A DNA stretch of 64,000 bases from Actinomortierella ambigua (Eukaryota; Mortierellomycota; Mortierellomycetes; Mortierellales; Mortierellaceae). Below the pieces are notes generated by a model. It did not search any database. It was not told the DNA's origin and saw nothing but the letters and a program-made list of their open reading frames with translations. Position 1 is the first letter of the stretch. The number at the start of each line of letters is the position of its first letter. Shown here piece by piece: positions 1 through 11,357 of the stretch. Made by a program: the position numbers and the translations under genes. The stretch covers positions 62,001 to 126,000 of the forward strand of contig JAAAJB010000005.1 in NCBI GenBank assembly GCA_016098155.1. The letters run 5' to 3'.

Positions 1-2196
1 GCGATGGGTGGCCTCGATATCTGTGCAGATTGGATCCTCCAGACCGAGCTCGTTCGCACGCTTGCGCTCGCTCACCATGTAAGCGCCACGGACGAGCTTG
101 GCAGCGAGGACGTAGCCGTTGCGCTCGGCACGCTTATAGTCCTGCTGCAGACGGGACAGGGCATCCTTGAGGTACATTTGGTAGGTATTGAAGATGAGCG
201 GTCCATCGGCGTGCGGGGTATCGTTGTAGTGCTCCTGCAGGTGGAGTGCCACACTGTCAATCGCCGGTTGGAAGTACGTCTGCTCGGCATCGATCATCAG
301 GCGTGTCCGTGTCTTGGCTGCCTGGTCGCACAGGCCCTCCATGCGACGGAGCACACGCTGGTAGTCCTCCATTTCATCCTTGGTCAATCCAGCAATCGTC
401 TTGTTGTTGTTGTTGTTCTCCTCCGACTCGATGAAAAGCGCCTGGGTCTCGGGCCGGTTCATCGAGATGGTGGAGGCAAAGTCGACCCAGTCAATCAAGC
501 CATCACCGTCCTTGTCAGCCTCCTTGAACAGCTTTTGAGCGAGCTGATCATCACGGATTGCCTGGGGCAGCAACTGGGTCAGCTGACGGAACTCGTCGAG
601 GGTGACACGGCCCTGACGACCCTCGTCCTCCTTCAAGGCCGCGCTGGACTTGAAGGTCTTTTCGAGAGAGACCAAGGTCGAGGAGACACGCTGCAGCAAC
701 AGAGGCGAGCCCATGGCGGTGATCTTGATGGCAGCAAACGACTTTGAGAGGCTGGAGGCGGTCTCGATGCAGGTGCTGATCTGGGCCGCAATGTTGTCGG
801 CGCTCTTGTTGAACTGGGCGCGCAGCTGCTCGGGCGTGTACTTGGCCAGCTCGTCCTCGTTCAGGTCGGCCTCGATGGACAGATCCAGGATCGAGCCGAT
901 GCCGGCGTCCTTGAGCGAGTTCATAGTGCCAACACAGTCCTCTGCCGTCTCACCACTAGAAAAGAAGAGAGAGAGAGAGAAATGACGAAAGAGGGACAAA
1001 ATGTGAGAAACATGATCTTGTGAGTGGGAAAGTGTGGGGTATGCACAGTTACGCATCATGCCCATGGACCAACTTTTTTTTTTTTTTGTTTTGGTTTGGT
1101 TTGTTTTGGTTTGGGACCATTCTACAGTTGTCTAATCATCTGATCCACTTCTTTTCCCGTCCCCTTTCTCCCCTTTTTTTCTTCTTCTTTGCATTGGCTT
1201 GCTTCCATCCCTCTCTGGGGCAAAAGAGTTACACTCCCCAACGACCCAAAAGCGAGAGAGAGAGAGACAGAGAGAAGGAAGGCGAGAAAGAGAGAGGACC
1301 CTTTCCCGACGACCGCCGCCTGTTTCCTATTTCTTTCTCAGCTTCGCCACGTTCTCTTGTTTGTTTCTGTATGAAGCCCAATAGGCTGGTTTTGCATTCC
1401 ACAGTCCACCAATCCAAAGCCTTCAACAAAAGCCCCACTGTGGTGGTTTTGTGTGAGGTCTTGGATTGAATACCCTTTTAGGGGTGTCGGGGGTGAAGAG
1501 GATCCGCCTTCCATCCATCCATCGTGCACTAACCAAACCCAAAAACAAAGAAACTCCCTAGACCGTTGCTTTTTTCTCCATACACGGTATGTTATGTGTG
1601 GAGAAGGAGGAGTAAAAAAGTGAGAGCATGATAGCGAGAGACAAAGATAGTAAGACTTACCCGCAGAACTGAGCAAAGAAGGAGTGGCGAACAAACCAGT
1701 ACGTAGGCGGGGTCAGGTGGAGGGTCTCGGCCAAGGAGATGAGGCGAGGAGCCAGGTCGACCAAGAGCTGGAAGGTGCACATCTTGTAGACGAGCATCGA
1801 ACGAAGCAGCTCGATGGTGGGCTTCTTCTCGACACCAATGCGGTTGTCCTCATCACGGAGGTCCTGGACAATCGAGCGCGAGGAAGGCAGGGGGATCGAC
1901 GACGAAGGCAGACCCTCCATCATGGGCGACTTGGCCAGCTGGTTCAGGACGGTCGCCGAGGTAGCCAGAGCAATGGTGGTACCGACGGCGGCCTTTGTCC
2001 AGAAGGAAGAGGAGGAGGAAGAGGACATGGTGGAAGAGGAAGAAAGGGAAGATTTAGGAGTCGAGGTGGTGGAGATCAGTCGGGTGTGACCTCGCGAGTG
2101 GGGCAAAAAGGGACGCAAAGGGGTGTGACCATGGGGGAGGATGAGAGAGCTGCGCGGGAGGGCAGCCGGTGGAGAGCAGCGGATGCGAGCAAACAT
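1..2196 (-). CDS. PUT1: Proline dehydrogenase, mitochondrial (3' end cut by window edge)
   Basis: FAD-dependent enzyme of the mitochondrial inner membrane that oxidises proline to pyrroline-5-carboxylate, the first step of proline catabolism. Exons are 2196-1661 and 955-1, joined by a 705-nt GT-AG intron (956-1660), long for this window. The join restores a continuous FAQFCGGETAEDC segment. 497 residues are visible; the C-terminal barrel lies beyond the window. The N-terminus (MFARIRCS...) is Arg- and Ser-rich without acidic residues, as expected of a mitochondrial presequence; a second in-frame Met precedes a poly-Ser run. Family features include the YWFVRHSFFAQFCGG segment and, near the edge, AAKLVRGAYM, which carries barrel active-site residues. 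Residues about 326-337 form a canonical EF-hand loop (DKDGDGLIDWVD), and a poly-Asn run follows. Family assignment is firm; the gene symbol is by yeast analogy. Confidence 0.93.
481..516 (-). other. EF-hand calcium-binding loop encoded within proline dehydrogenase
   Basis: Twelve codons give D-K-D-G-D-G-L-I-D-W-V-D. Acidic residues sit at loop positions 1, 3, 5, 9 and 12, Gly at 6 and Ile at 8, matching the canonical EF-hand. The surrounding residues (EFRQLTQLLP before, FASTI after) read as flanking helices. Calcium binding is inferred from the motif only. Confidence 0.8.
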
Positions 2197-5100
2197 TATA
2201 GATGGGGGATAGGATAGAGTGGGGAGAGATGTTGTGCCGAGGAAGAAGTAGAGTCTGGGTTGGTTGGGGGGAGGATGAGTGGGGAAGAGACTGAGGCTAT
2301 GAGTGAGAGAAGAAAAAAAAAGGACGACGAAAACAAAAAACAAAGGGAAAAAAAAACAGAAAATGAAGAAAGAAGGGAAAAATACGAGGGAAAGAGCGAG
2401 AGAGGTTTTAAGAGCGTGGCAGCAGAGCTGAGATTCAAGCACACGGAACGGATACAAAGAGAGATCACTCTGTTGGGCAACCAATGAGCACCCTCCGCCC
2501 TCCACAGTCTCACTTTGTATATAAGTGTAAGTAGCTCAATGTCATTGTCCAGTGTGCTGGGACATGGGAGGAAGGAAGGAGGACGAGGGAAGGGGAGCAT
2601 ACCATGGACAGATCAAAGCTCGCTCTCTCTCTCTCTCTCTCTCATCATCATCATCCTCCATTCTTCTTCTTCTTCTTCTTTCACCTCTACTTCTTTCTTT
2701 TTTCCCAGGAAACAAAACCTCACTCCGTTTCATCTCTTGTCTACAAAGGGACACACAAATGTGAGAAAAAAAATAGGATGGGCCCAACAAAAATAGAAGC
2801 CTCGCTCTCATTCACTCGCTCACTCTCTCCCACCTTCTCAGACACATACACCACCACTACAACTGCACATGTGCCTGCTGGGATGGATGCCCTCAACGGT
2901 TCTCTCCCCCACCTGCTGCAACGGAATCATGGAAACGAAGACAGTGACGCATGCACGCACCTTGCAGACAGTCCGAAAAGGTGACATGTCTCTTCTCTTT
3001 CATTTCTCTTGCACATTCCCCAAAGACAACCCATGTGAACAAGCTTCTCCGCAAGGTTTCTTGTCCATCGTTCTATTTGGTGGCAAACTCTCTGATTCAT
3101 CCTCCTTTCTTCTTCTTCGGAGAAAGACAAGTCTCGAGTTGCCAAAAATGGAACCTGTCCGCCCATCCTTAAGAGGCATTCCACCTCCATCTCTCGCACC
3201 CTTGCGGGATGAAATATTCTTCCTTTGGCATGGTCTCTTTAACCCCTCACTGTCATGGCCCACCTACCACCACCTGCTCTTCCCCTATTCATCTTTCTTT
3301 TCTTTAGAGACACCTTCATGTCAGAAAGAAAAAACGTGGGCTGACAATGGTCGTCAAGAGCAAACATTATATCGTAATAACAACAATAGATGGTAGCGAA
3401 TATGGTCACCATAAGAGGCAACCTTCTTTCTGTGCAACTACCCCACATCCATGCACACATAAAAAGTCTCTTTGATTTCCCTCCATCTCGCGTTTGGCAA
3501 GTTTATACGCTCTCTTTGTTTTTTAGACTCGCCCACCCACCCTCTCCCTTCTTACTCTCTTGTTCTCGTTCATAACAAAACAGATGGTGTACACGTCAAC
3601 CTTGGACCTGTACCCTCTTTTTCTTTTTAGACCCATCTGCTAAAACACCGTGCTACTGCATCCCTTGCAGATCGCTCAGGCGTGCATCCTTGTTGGATAC
3701 GTCACCTCTTCCCACAGATGCAGGACAAATGCAGTTTCTCTAGCATGACACCATCGTCCCTTTACTAAATGAGTCAGGCGTCTCCAGGCTAGCTCGAAAC
3801 CTGCGAGGGCATTTAGAACCGTGGAGACGGTATGTACACCAAGGAGAAAAAAAAATAAACAAGGGTGCGGAAGGTTCTCACTCCGTCGTCCTTTTTGTTT
3901 TTTTAATTGCCAGCAGCCCACGAGAGGAAAGTACCACAAAAAAGTATGTACAATCCAACTTTTATTTTTATGTGTTATGAGTGTGTGTTGGGTGAGAAAG
4001 CTGGCAAAAAAGACAGAGATGAGCAGTCCGTTGAGATGCAACACAGACCTTACCCGTGAACGTTACTGCTACCCCCCAACCACACAAACAAAACAGAGTG
4101 TGGAATGAGAAGAGGGAGAAGGAATGAATATATACGAGAAAAAGAGGGAGGTAGTCTATTGCTGACAAACAGAGGTTAAAACTGTGTACACGTCCAACCT
4201 ACCCGCTGTCGCGCGTAGTTGTAGTCAGTCGTGCATCCAAGGGTGACTACCCTTTCCAACGTTTTTCCGGCTGATCTGTTCATCCCCCTCTACGTTGCTA
4301 GCCAACACCGACACCTTGGTACCCCGTTGACTCTAGAGGCAATTCCCCCCTAGCCCCACTTCTCATCCTTTGGCCCTTTTGTCGCATCTCGTCTTCCTTC
4401 CTTTCCTCCGCCGCATCTCTATTCCCGCCGGCGACTTTTTTTTTTTTTATTGCGCTATACTCTTTTCAGAGCCAAAAATGCGGGGTATTGTCATTTACAA
4501 GCACGCGCGTTCTATTTTGTCTCCGCACGATGGCCGATGGCCGAAAGTTGACAGAAAAGAAAGAGTTTACACAATGAATGGAATGGGTTAGACTACAGCA
4601 CTGTCCTCTCTCCAAAGAAAGGATATGGTCCCACCACCATAGATCACGTAGACCACCTCCTTCCCTGCAATTCCTGACTAGCATGCCAACATGTATCACT
4701 CTCCGCTCTTGGTGGTCGTTCTTTACCTGCAAACATTTGCACTCTTTACACCGATTCAGGAACAGAACAGCTCGACAAAAACCGGGATAGGCTGCTGTTG
4801 GGGGGAAAGGCTGCTGCCGTTGAAAACAACGAAAACCGGAGGCACCAATCATCCTCCTGGTGATCGGAGTTGCCTCCTGTTACTCTCTTTTGATGCCCGA
4901 CTACAAGTGAGACCAACAGAGACAGTGTGGGGGGACAGGGGATGTGTCAGTGTCGGGCGCGACATGACGCAAGGTTAGCAAGCAGACCCTCGCAACCCCA
5001 GCTACACCATAGCTAGCCCGCTTTTGGGGGGCCTCGCGAAAACAGTTGGAAAAGAAAATCTAAACACGCACCGCGTGGTTCTGAAAGCTGCATTCGTGTC

Positions 5101-5323
5101 TTTGAGCAAGTTAGGTTACGTGAGGTGTGGCTGCAACCACAGACATACCACACAGTGACAACATGTATCAAAAACAAAACACTTGATCCGTCGGTGAGAA
5201 CATCCGTGCGCTCAACGCAACAGTTTTTTACTTGATGTAATATGACGCATGACAATAACAAAGGACTATATATATGAAATTTATACACATGGGACACCTA
5301 TGACCTTCTTTCTTCTTCGTTCT
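2197..5323. other. Intergenic, 3.1 kb, no supportable gene
   Basis: Spacer between the start of proline dehydrogenase and the end of the first P450. It holds a (CT)n run at about 2621-2643, GAA-like and CTT-like tracts, short A/T homopolymers and no continuous coding frame with family motifs. Open frames here translate to low-complexity Ser/Leu/Phe strings. A plus-oriented CCAAT plus TATA arrangement at 2481-2525 is listed separately. No tRNA-like arms were seen. Confidence 0.6.
2481..2525 (+). promoter_or_regulatory. Possible plus-strand core promoter (CCAAT box and TATATAAG)
   Basis: CCAAT at 2481-2485 is followed 33 nt later by TATATAAG at 2518-2525, the orientation and spacing of a core promoter reading rightwards. 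The TATATAAG octamer is also found upstream of the GATA gene at 34293. No coding sequence is recognisable downstream, so it may serve an unannotated transcript or be chance. On the minus strand it could only weakly serve proline dehydrogenase. Confidence 0.3.
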
Positions 5324-6090
5324 TTAAATGGCGCGAGGCTCGTCACGGCGGTGCACACGCACAGGGAGGCCGTGCTTGACGGGAAGAGTGAGGCCACTAC
5401 ATTGATGAGGAAAGAAAAAGAAAAAAAAAAAAGTGGTCAGCTACCCATACACAGACCCACGACAAGAACGAATAATCCAACACTTCACGATCAACTTACG
5501 GGCCATATGGGGGCTCGTTCATGGGATCAACCAGCTCAAACTCAAAGCGCTGGAACAACATCGCCATCAGCGTGACTGCCTCCAAGGTGGCAAACTGCTG
5601 GCCCAAGCAAGTGCGGGGTCCAGCATGGAAGGCCGGGAACTTTGTGGCCGAGTTCTTATCGCCAGTCATCCATCGGTCGGGCTTGTACATCTTGGCATCG
5701 GGGCCCCAGATGGCCTCGGCACGACCCATCGTCCAGGGGCTCCAGGCAAAGAACTCGCCCTTGTAGATCTTGACGCCTTTACCGCCGATCGGCAAGACGT
5801 CGTCCTGAACACACTGCTTCATGTTGCGGGGCACAGATGGATACAGACGCAGCGCCTCGTACAGACAGGCCTCGGCATACCGCATCTGCTTGTAGGTCTC
5901 GTACGAGGGCTTCAAGCCGTCCTCCTTGGCGCCCAACACCTCGTCAATCTCGGCTGTCAGCTTCTCCTTGATCTGAGGGTCTGACTGATTGCGGTGCATC
6001 AGGTAGAACATCCACGACAGTGCCTGGGCTGTTGTATCACGTCTAGATGGAGGCGAGAGAGGAGGAAATGTAAGAGGGATGAGCATACTC

Positions 6091-6140
<50 letters not shown>

Positions 6141-7953
6141 ATATATTTTTTTTTGTCCTTGTTGTCAGAAGAGAAGGGACAAGATGAATAACACCTACCC
6201 AGCAATGATAAAGTTGAGCATAGAGTCCATGAGCATCTCGTCGGTCAAGGGTTGGCCGTCCTCGTCGGTGGCCTCCATGAAGAGCTGCAACAGATCCTTC
6301 TGCTTCCTGTCGTAGCCATTGGCGCGGCGGGCGCGGATGATGTTGAGTGCCGTCTCCTGGATGACCTGGCGGTCAAAGGCGACAATCTTGGCATCGCCAT
6401 TCAGACGCTCCACCAGCTTCCATGGTCCCTTGAACAGACGGTCGCCGCACTGTGCATTGAGTCGATCGAACGAGACGGCAAACTTGACTTCCTTGGTGGG
6501 ATCATCCAAGCATCCAAAGGACTGGCCGAACGAGACCCTATAAAGTGGAAAAGTATATAGAAATGTAAAGTGTTGGCTGTCAGTATATTGGCCTGTGCAA
6601 TGATCCACAATTGTTCAAGCCCATCTCCAAACAATCACGTACTCGCCAAAGGAATCCAGAGTGAACTAGAGAACAAGAGCATGGGAAGAAACGACAAAGT
6701 GGCGTTAGGAACGGAGGGGGGGGGAAAGGCCTAGGCGCGTGTCTTATTTTTGTATTGTTTGTTCCACTGATTTCAACACCCCCCTTTTCTGAAGAGTCCT
6801 TTCCCATACCTTGAGGAAGATATCGTGAACATCGACCACGGTGCCTTGCTCGGCCATCTTATCAAAGTAGGCGCAGACAATCTCCGACTCGTGGACAAAG
6901 ACATTGTTGGTGTAGTCGCGGAAAGCCTTGACGTTGAAGATATGCGAGGCCAGCTTGCGCTGCCAGCGCCAGTGGTGGCCATCGACGGCAAAGACACCGT
7001 TGCCGAGCAGATCGAAGAGCGACTCTTGCAGAACCTTGCCCTTCTCGTACGCCCAAAAGTTGGTCTTGAGCACGTGCTCCAGACAGTCCGGGTCATTGAC
7101 GTGCAGGACACGACCCAGGCCGGGCACAGTGAAAGTCCACACCTGTAGCAGTAGGAGTTGGTAGGAGTAGTCATGGTGGTGGTCAAAAAGCGTGTTGCGC
7201 GTTGAACATGCACACACAAAAAGGAAAAACAGGTTCAGACAGTGGGGAGAATAAAGTTTGACGTTAGAAGATAAGTCTGTTTTGTGCACATGCTTCGGAA
7301 TGTTTGAAGCTTTCGATTATTTTTTTTTTCCTTCTCAGACTTTGCAAGAAAGCGGCCGGAGAAAGGAAGAGGAGAAAGAGGAGGAAAGGCTGGAGGAGAG
7401 AGTATGAGGGAAAAATGAATTGTGAATGTTGGCGAGGATAGTCGACGGTGTGTGGGTAGGTGAGTGGGCGAGTGAGGGTGTCAATATAGGATAGGGGTGG
7501 TTTGGATAACAAGACTCTCAGATAGACCTCTCCTCTTTCATTAGAGTTTATGAACTTTTGCCGAGTGTCATCATCGACCGGGCAGGCCATTTTGTTCATT
7601 CTCGTTTCTTTCATTCAACCATCTGTAGGGACCATTGCCCAAGTGCAATAACCCAAGCAACACAGTACCTTGCCATATTTCTCATAGTAGAGGTCGTGGG
7701 TCTGCGAAATCTGGTCAAAGGGCAAGGTGGCCATCTCGATCAGGTTGCCAAGCAGGGGCCAACCACGGGGGCCAGGAAGGTCCCGTCGGCGGCGGGTGCC
7801 GATGGAGTTGTTGCTGTAGCGGTACAGAACCAAATACAGGATATACAGTCCGACGGCACGGGTAGCATTGCCCTTTGTTGCAGACTGTTGCAAGAGCTTG
7901 AGCATGGCCGACGACTTGGCCGCGTGTGAAACATATTCAATGACAGTGTCCAT
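5324..7953 (-). CDS. Cytochrome P450 monooxygenase, CYP52/CYP4-like (paralogue 1, six exons)
   Basis: Haem-thiolate monooxygenase, probably ER-anchored; the haem motif resembles fatty-acid and alkane omega-hydroxylases, but the substrate is inference. Exons are 7953-7669, 7142-6810, 6666-6644, 6537-6199, 6042-5500 and 5396-5324, giving 531 aa with all junction phases consistent. Visible features: N-terminal membrane segment (GLYILYLVLY), proline-rich hinge (DLPGPRGWPLLGN), WxxxR-type WRWQRK, I-helix AGRDTTAQ split by intron 4, ExxR (EALR), PDRW, haem loop FHAGPRTCLG with its Cys ligand, and the terminal strand GLTLPVKHGLPVRV. Exon 3 is a 23-nt micro-exon (FTLDSFG). Intron 4 carries a GTCT microsatellite. 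It lies head-to-tail with a closely similar paralogue 1.4 kb away, so it arose by tandem duplication. Confidence 0.93.
6091..6140 (+). repeat. (GTCT)n tetranucleotide microsatellite in P450-1 intron 4
   Basis: About 12.5 uninterrupted copies of GTCT over 50 bp, wholly inside the 156-nt intron 6043-6198, so about one third of the intron is repeat. On the transcribed strand it reads as AGAC repeats. Confidence 0.95.
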
Positions 7954-8749
7954 GATAGGCGGGGGTGTGGGAGAAGAAGAATAGGACAGGCGGCGAGAGG
8001 GAGGAAAGGATGAGCTGGGAGGTTGAAGAGAGTGGAGATGAGAAGAAGGGGTTAAAAAGCAAGAAAGGAAAAGAGAGGAGTAGACATAGAAAAAGAAGAC
8101 CAGTCAACACGAGGGTAGGTTTCGGGTACTGGGACAAAGTGTGCAATCGCAAACCTGCTACTGCTGCTACTGCTGTGCTCATTCTCCCAGCGCCCGAAAG
8201 CATACCCTGTCCACCCTCACACCTTTTGAGCACAATGTCAAGCAAGAACTATGGTAACAAAATAAAAGTTAAAATCTGAGCCTGCTGTATCTCTTTTTTC
8301 CCGTTGTCAGACTAATCCAGAGGCCCCACCCCACCTGCCCTTCCGTTCTTCGATCACATACAGACGTGTCCTACACAGATGAGGAGTAATATTGGCTACT
8401 AGCCCCACGCGCGTTTGTCGCTCTTCTGCATATGTAAGTAATGACTCCAAATAGCACACCTTCCATGTCGACCACCTGGTGAACATCAATTGAGTGTGAC
8501 AAAATCCTCGATGCGCCAGAAAAGAGACGCAAAAGACTGGTGGTACAGCAATAAACCTGGTTTGACACTTTGAACAACCCTCTGCTGCATGCCCCGAAAC
8601 ATGTCTGCTTGTGAGGATCCTCCCACCACATACACCAGGTACAAACACACACGATGCATAAAGAGACTTTACCTTGTGTCCACCCTTTTCGCACATGTAA
8701 ACAATATATCCTTGGATTGGAGAGGAATAGCCCTCGTCTCTCTTCCCCC

Positions 8750-8752
<3 letters not shown>

Positions 8753-8786
<34 letters not shown>
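8753..8786 (+). repeat. (CT)n dinucleotide microsatellite
   Basis: Nearly perfect CT repeat of about 34 bp in the spacer between the two P450 genes. Confidence 0.9.
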
Positions 8787-8787
<1 letters not shown>

Positions 8788-9021
8788 AGATACATAGTTC
8801 GTTGTGCATTAGCCAAGAGCTCCGAGCGGTTTATTTAAATAGTGAGGCCGAACCCTAGCTTCTTTAGCTTATTCGTCCAACTTAACCTTGCCTATGAACA
8901 GCACAGTACCCATCCCCCGACGGGTAACGGGAGAAACGATCTACGGGTCGGGGAGGTGGCAACCTGCTCGTCTAGAAAAAGCTTGGAGAACGTTGACAAT
9001 TCTATGTTTACCCCCGCCACT

Positions 9022-9031
9022 TCTCCCTCTC

Positions 9032-9086
<55 letters not shown>
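9022..9086 (+). repeat. (CT)n microsatellite, 65 bp, with interruptions
   Basis: The longest CT tract in the window, broken by CCC and TTT steps. It lies 3' of P450 paralogue 2. Confidence 0.9.
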
Positions 9087-9087
<1 letters not shown>

Positions 9088-9359
9088 ACACATACACACT
9101 CTCTGATAACTTTCCCGTCTACTAACAGACCCTTTTGCTCTTGCCTTTATCGCACCGTGCTCTTGGTTACATATTTCTCCATCGGAAATTACAGCGATCG
9201 AATATTTTCTCGATCATATACATGTACATACCCTTCCATATTATTTGCCTTATTGGCTCCACAACAAGCATGCAAGCCTGACCTCTTTTTTTTTTCTTTG
9301 TTCTTTGCAGGTAAAGTAGAGAGACTGCTCTAACACTCCACTACCACTCCTTTTGTTTT

Positions 9360-11357
9360 CTACTTCTGACGGCGCTTGATACGTACGGGCAAGCCGCCAT
9401 CCATTGGCATCGTCAATCTATGATTGTTGTGATACATTCATGTATGTGTGAGAGTCATTTCACAGGGGTGAGTACAGAAAATGCGCATGAGACATGGGAA
9501 GAGCATTCTCGCGCCTCAACTTTTTTTTTTTTTTGATAACAATAATAAAAAAGCAACAGTAGTACAGTACAAAAAAAAACACAAAGGACTCTCCATTTGT
9601 AAGGGATCAGAAAGAGAAAAAGAGTTGGACAGACTTACCCTGGCACATAGCCCGGCTTCCGCTCCGGGTCGACGAGCTCAAACTCGAAATGGGCAAACAG
9701 CATCGAGGCCAGCGTAATGCCTTCGATCGTCGCAAACTGCTGACCCAGGCAGATCCTGGGACCCACATGGAAGGCCGGGAACTGGGCCGGGGACGGTTTC
9801 GAGGCACTTTCGACCCATCGCTCCGGCCGATACTCGGTTGCATCCTGGCCCCAGATGGCCGTGGTCCGACCCATGATCCAGGGGCTCCACAGGACAAACG
9901 TGCCCTTCTCGACCTTGGTCCCATCGGGCCAGACATCGTCTTGGACACACTCTTTGATGTTGCGGGGTACAGACGGGTAAAGGCGCAGTGCCTCGTACAT
10001 GCAGGCCTCGGCATACTTCATCTTCTTGGTCGTCTCGTAGGTCGGATCCTCGTTCTGCAGGACAGAGTCGATCTCGTGGCGCATCTTGGCCTGGATCTCC
10101 GCGGCGTCCTTGGTGGCGCGGGCGTGCATAGACCAGAACATCCAGGTGAGCGCCTGAGCGGTCGTGTCACGGCCAGCAATGATAAAGTTGAGGACCATGT
10201 CCTTGAGCATCTCGTCCGAGAGAGGTTGGCCCTGGTCGTCGGTGTAGTCCATGCAGAGCTGGAGTAGGTCGCGGTGTTGTTTGTGGTAGCCCTGTTGGCG
10301 ACGCTCGCGGATGACGTTGTAGGCAAAATCGGTGATGATGGCCTTGTCGTGCTGGACTTGCTTCTGAAGGCCGAGAACCGCCTCGCGGATCTTCCAGTCG
10401 GCCCGGATCACGCGGTCAAAGACGATCGTGTTGAGCCGATCAAACGCTGCTGCAAACTCTACTTCTCGCTCGGGGTGGAGGAGACAGCCAAAGCTTTGGC
10501 CAAACGAAACCTCGCCAAACGAGTCCAGTGTGAACTATACGAGTTTATCAGAGCCGTTCATTGAGTGGGCATTTCCAAGAGGCTAATGATAGTGCCATCA
10601 CTCGCATGACCTAGATGATGCGTAGCCCATGCTTGCTATGTCTTTTTTTTTTTTTTTTTTACCTTGTAAAAGATCTCCTGCATGTCAACGACCTTGCCCT
10701 CATCGGCCATCTTGTTAAAATACTCAATGACGATCTTGGCTTCATGAGTAAAGACATTGCTCGTATAGTCCCGGAAGGCTCGTACATTGAAGATATTGGA
10801 GGCCATCTTGCGCTGCCACTTCCAATGGGCGCCATCTGCGGAGAAAATGCCCCGACCCAACAGATCGGCCAGAGTCTGTTGCAGCATGGGACCCTTTTCA
10901 TATGCCCAGAAATTGGTCCGCAAGACGTGGTCCAAAATCTCAACGTCGTTGATATGAATCATCCGGCCTTTGAACGGGACAGTGAACGAGTAGACCTAAA
11001 ACAGCAAACCAGGAGAGAAAGGTAAGGTTTGATTTGGTTAAAGGAAGAGGGGGGGGGGTTTGCAACAGCTATCATGGATCTTTCTTTTTTTTTTTCCACT
11101 CCTTTCCTCACCTTGCCATATTTCTCGTGCATGCTCATGTTGTACTCGCCAATCTGCGTCAAGGGCACCGTGATAATGGAGACCAGATTTCCTAGCAAGG
11201 GCCAACCGCGTGGACCAGGCAGGTCTTTGCGGTGCGTCGTGCCAAGAGCTGTCCGGCGGTATTTGAGAAGGATCCATGCAATGTACAGACCGAGCAACCG
11301 CGACAGGTTCTTTCTCGTGAGAAGTTTGATGAGTGTCTGCGTGACCGTCGATTGCAT
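9360..11357 (-). CDS. Cytochrome P450 monooxygenase, CYP52/CYP4-like (paralogue 2, four exons)
   Basis: Same family and inferred role as its neighbour at 5324-7953. Exons are 11357-11112, 10995-10663, 10534-9639 and 9417-9360, giving 510 aa. Exon 2 has exactly the same length (333 nt) as exon 2 of paralogue 1, and introns 1, 2 and the last are in the same places and phases. The two extra introns of paralogue 1 are absent, so FTLDSFGEVSFGQSFG and AGRDTTAQ are encoded without interruption. Features: membrane segment GLYIAWILL, hinge DLPGPRGWPLLGN, EALR of ExxR, PERW, haem loop FHVGPRICLG with Cys ligand, C-terminal strand GLPVRIKRR. The first 95 residues in paralogue 1 correspond to 82 here, so the N-terminus is shorter. 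Substrate unknown. Confidence 0.93.

Larger units (their letters stand above)
7954..9359. other. Intergenic between tandem P450 genes
   Basis: 1.4-kb spacer that serves as promoter for paralogue 1 and 3' flank of paralogue 2. It contains two long pyrimidine tracts, (CT)n at about 8753-8786 and an interrupted (CT)n at about 9022-9086. I see no clear TATA box upstream of 7953 and no other gene. Confidence 0.6.

Noticed and set aside
2604..2984. Open frames rich in Ser/Leu and His across CT and CATCAT repeats
   Set aside because: They are translations of microsatellites; the same SLSLSL strings occur at every CT tract in the window.
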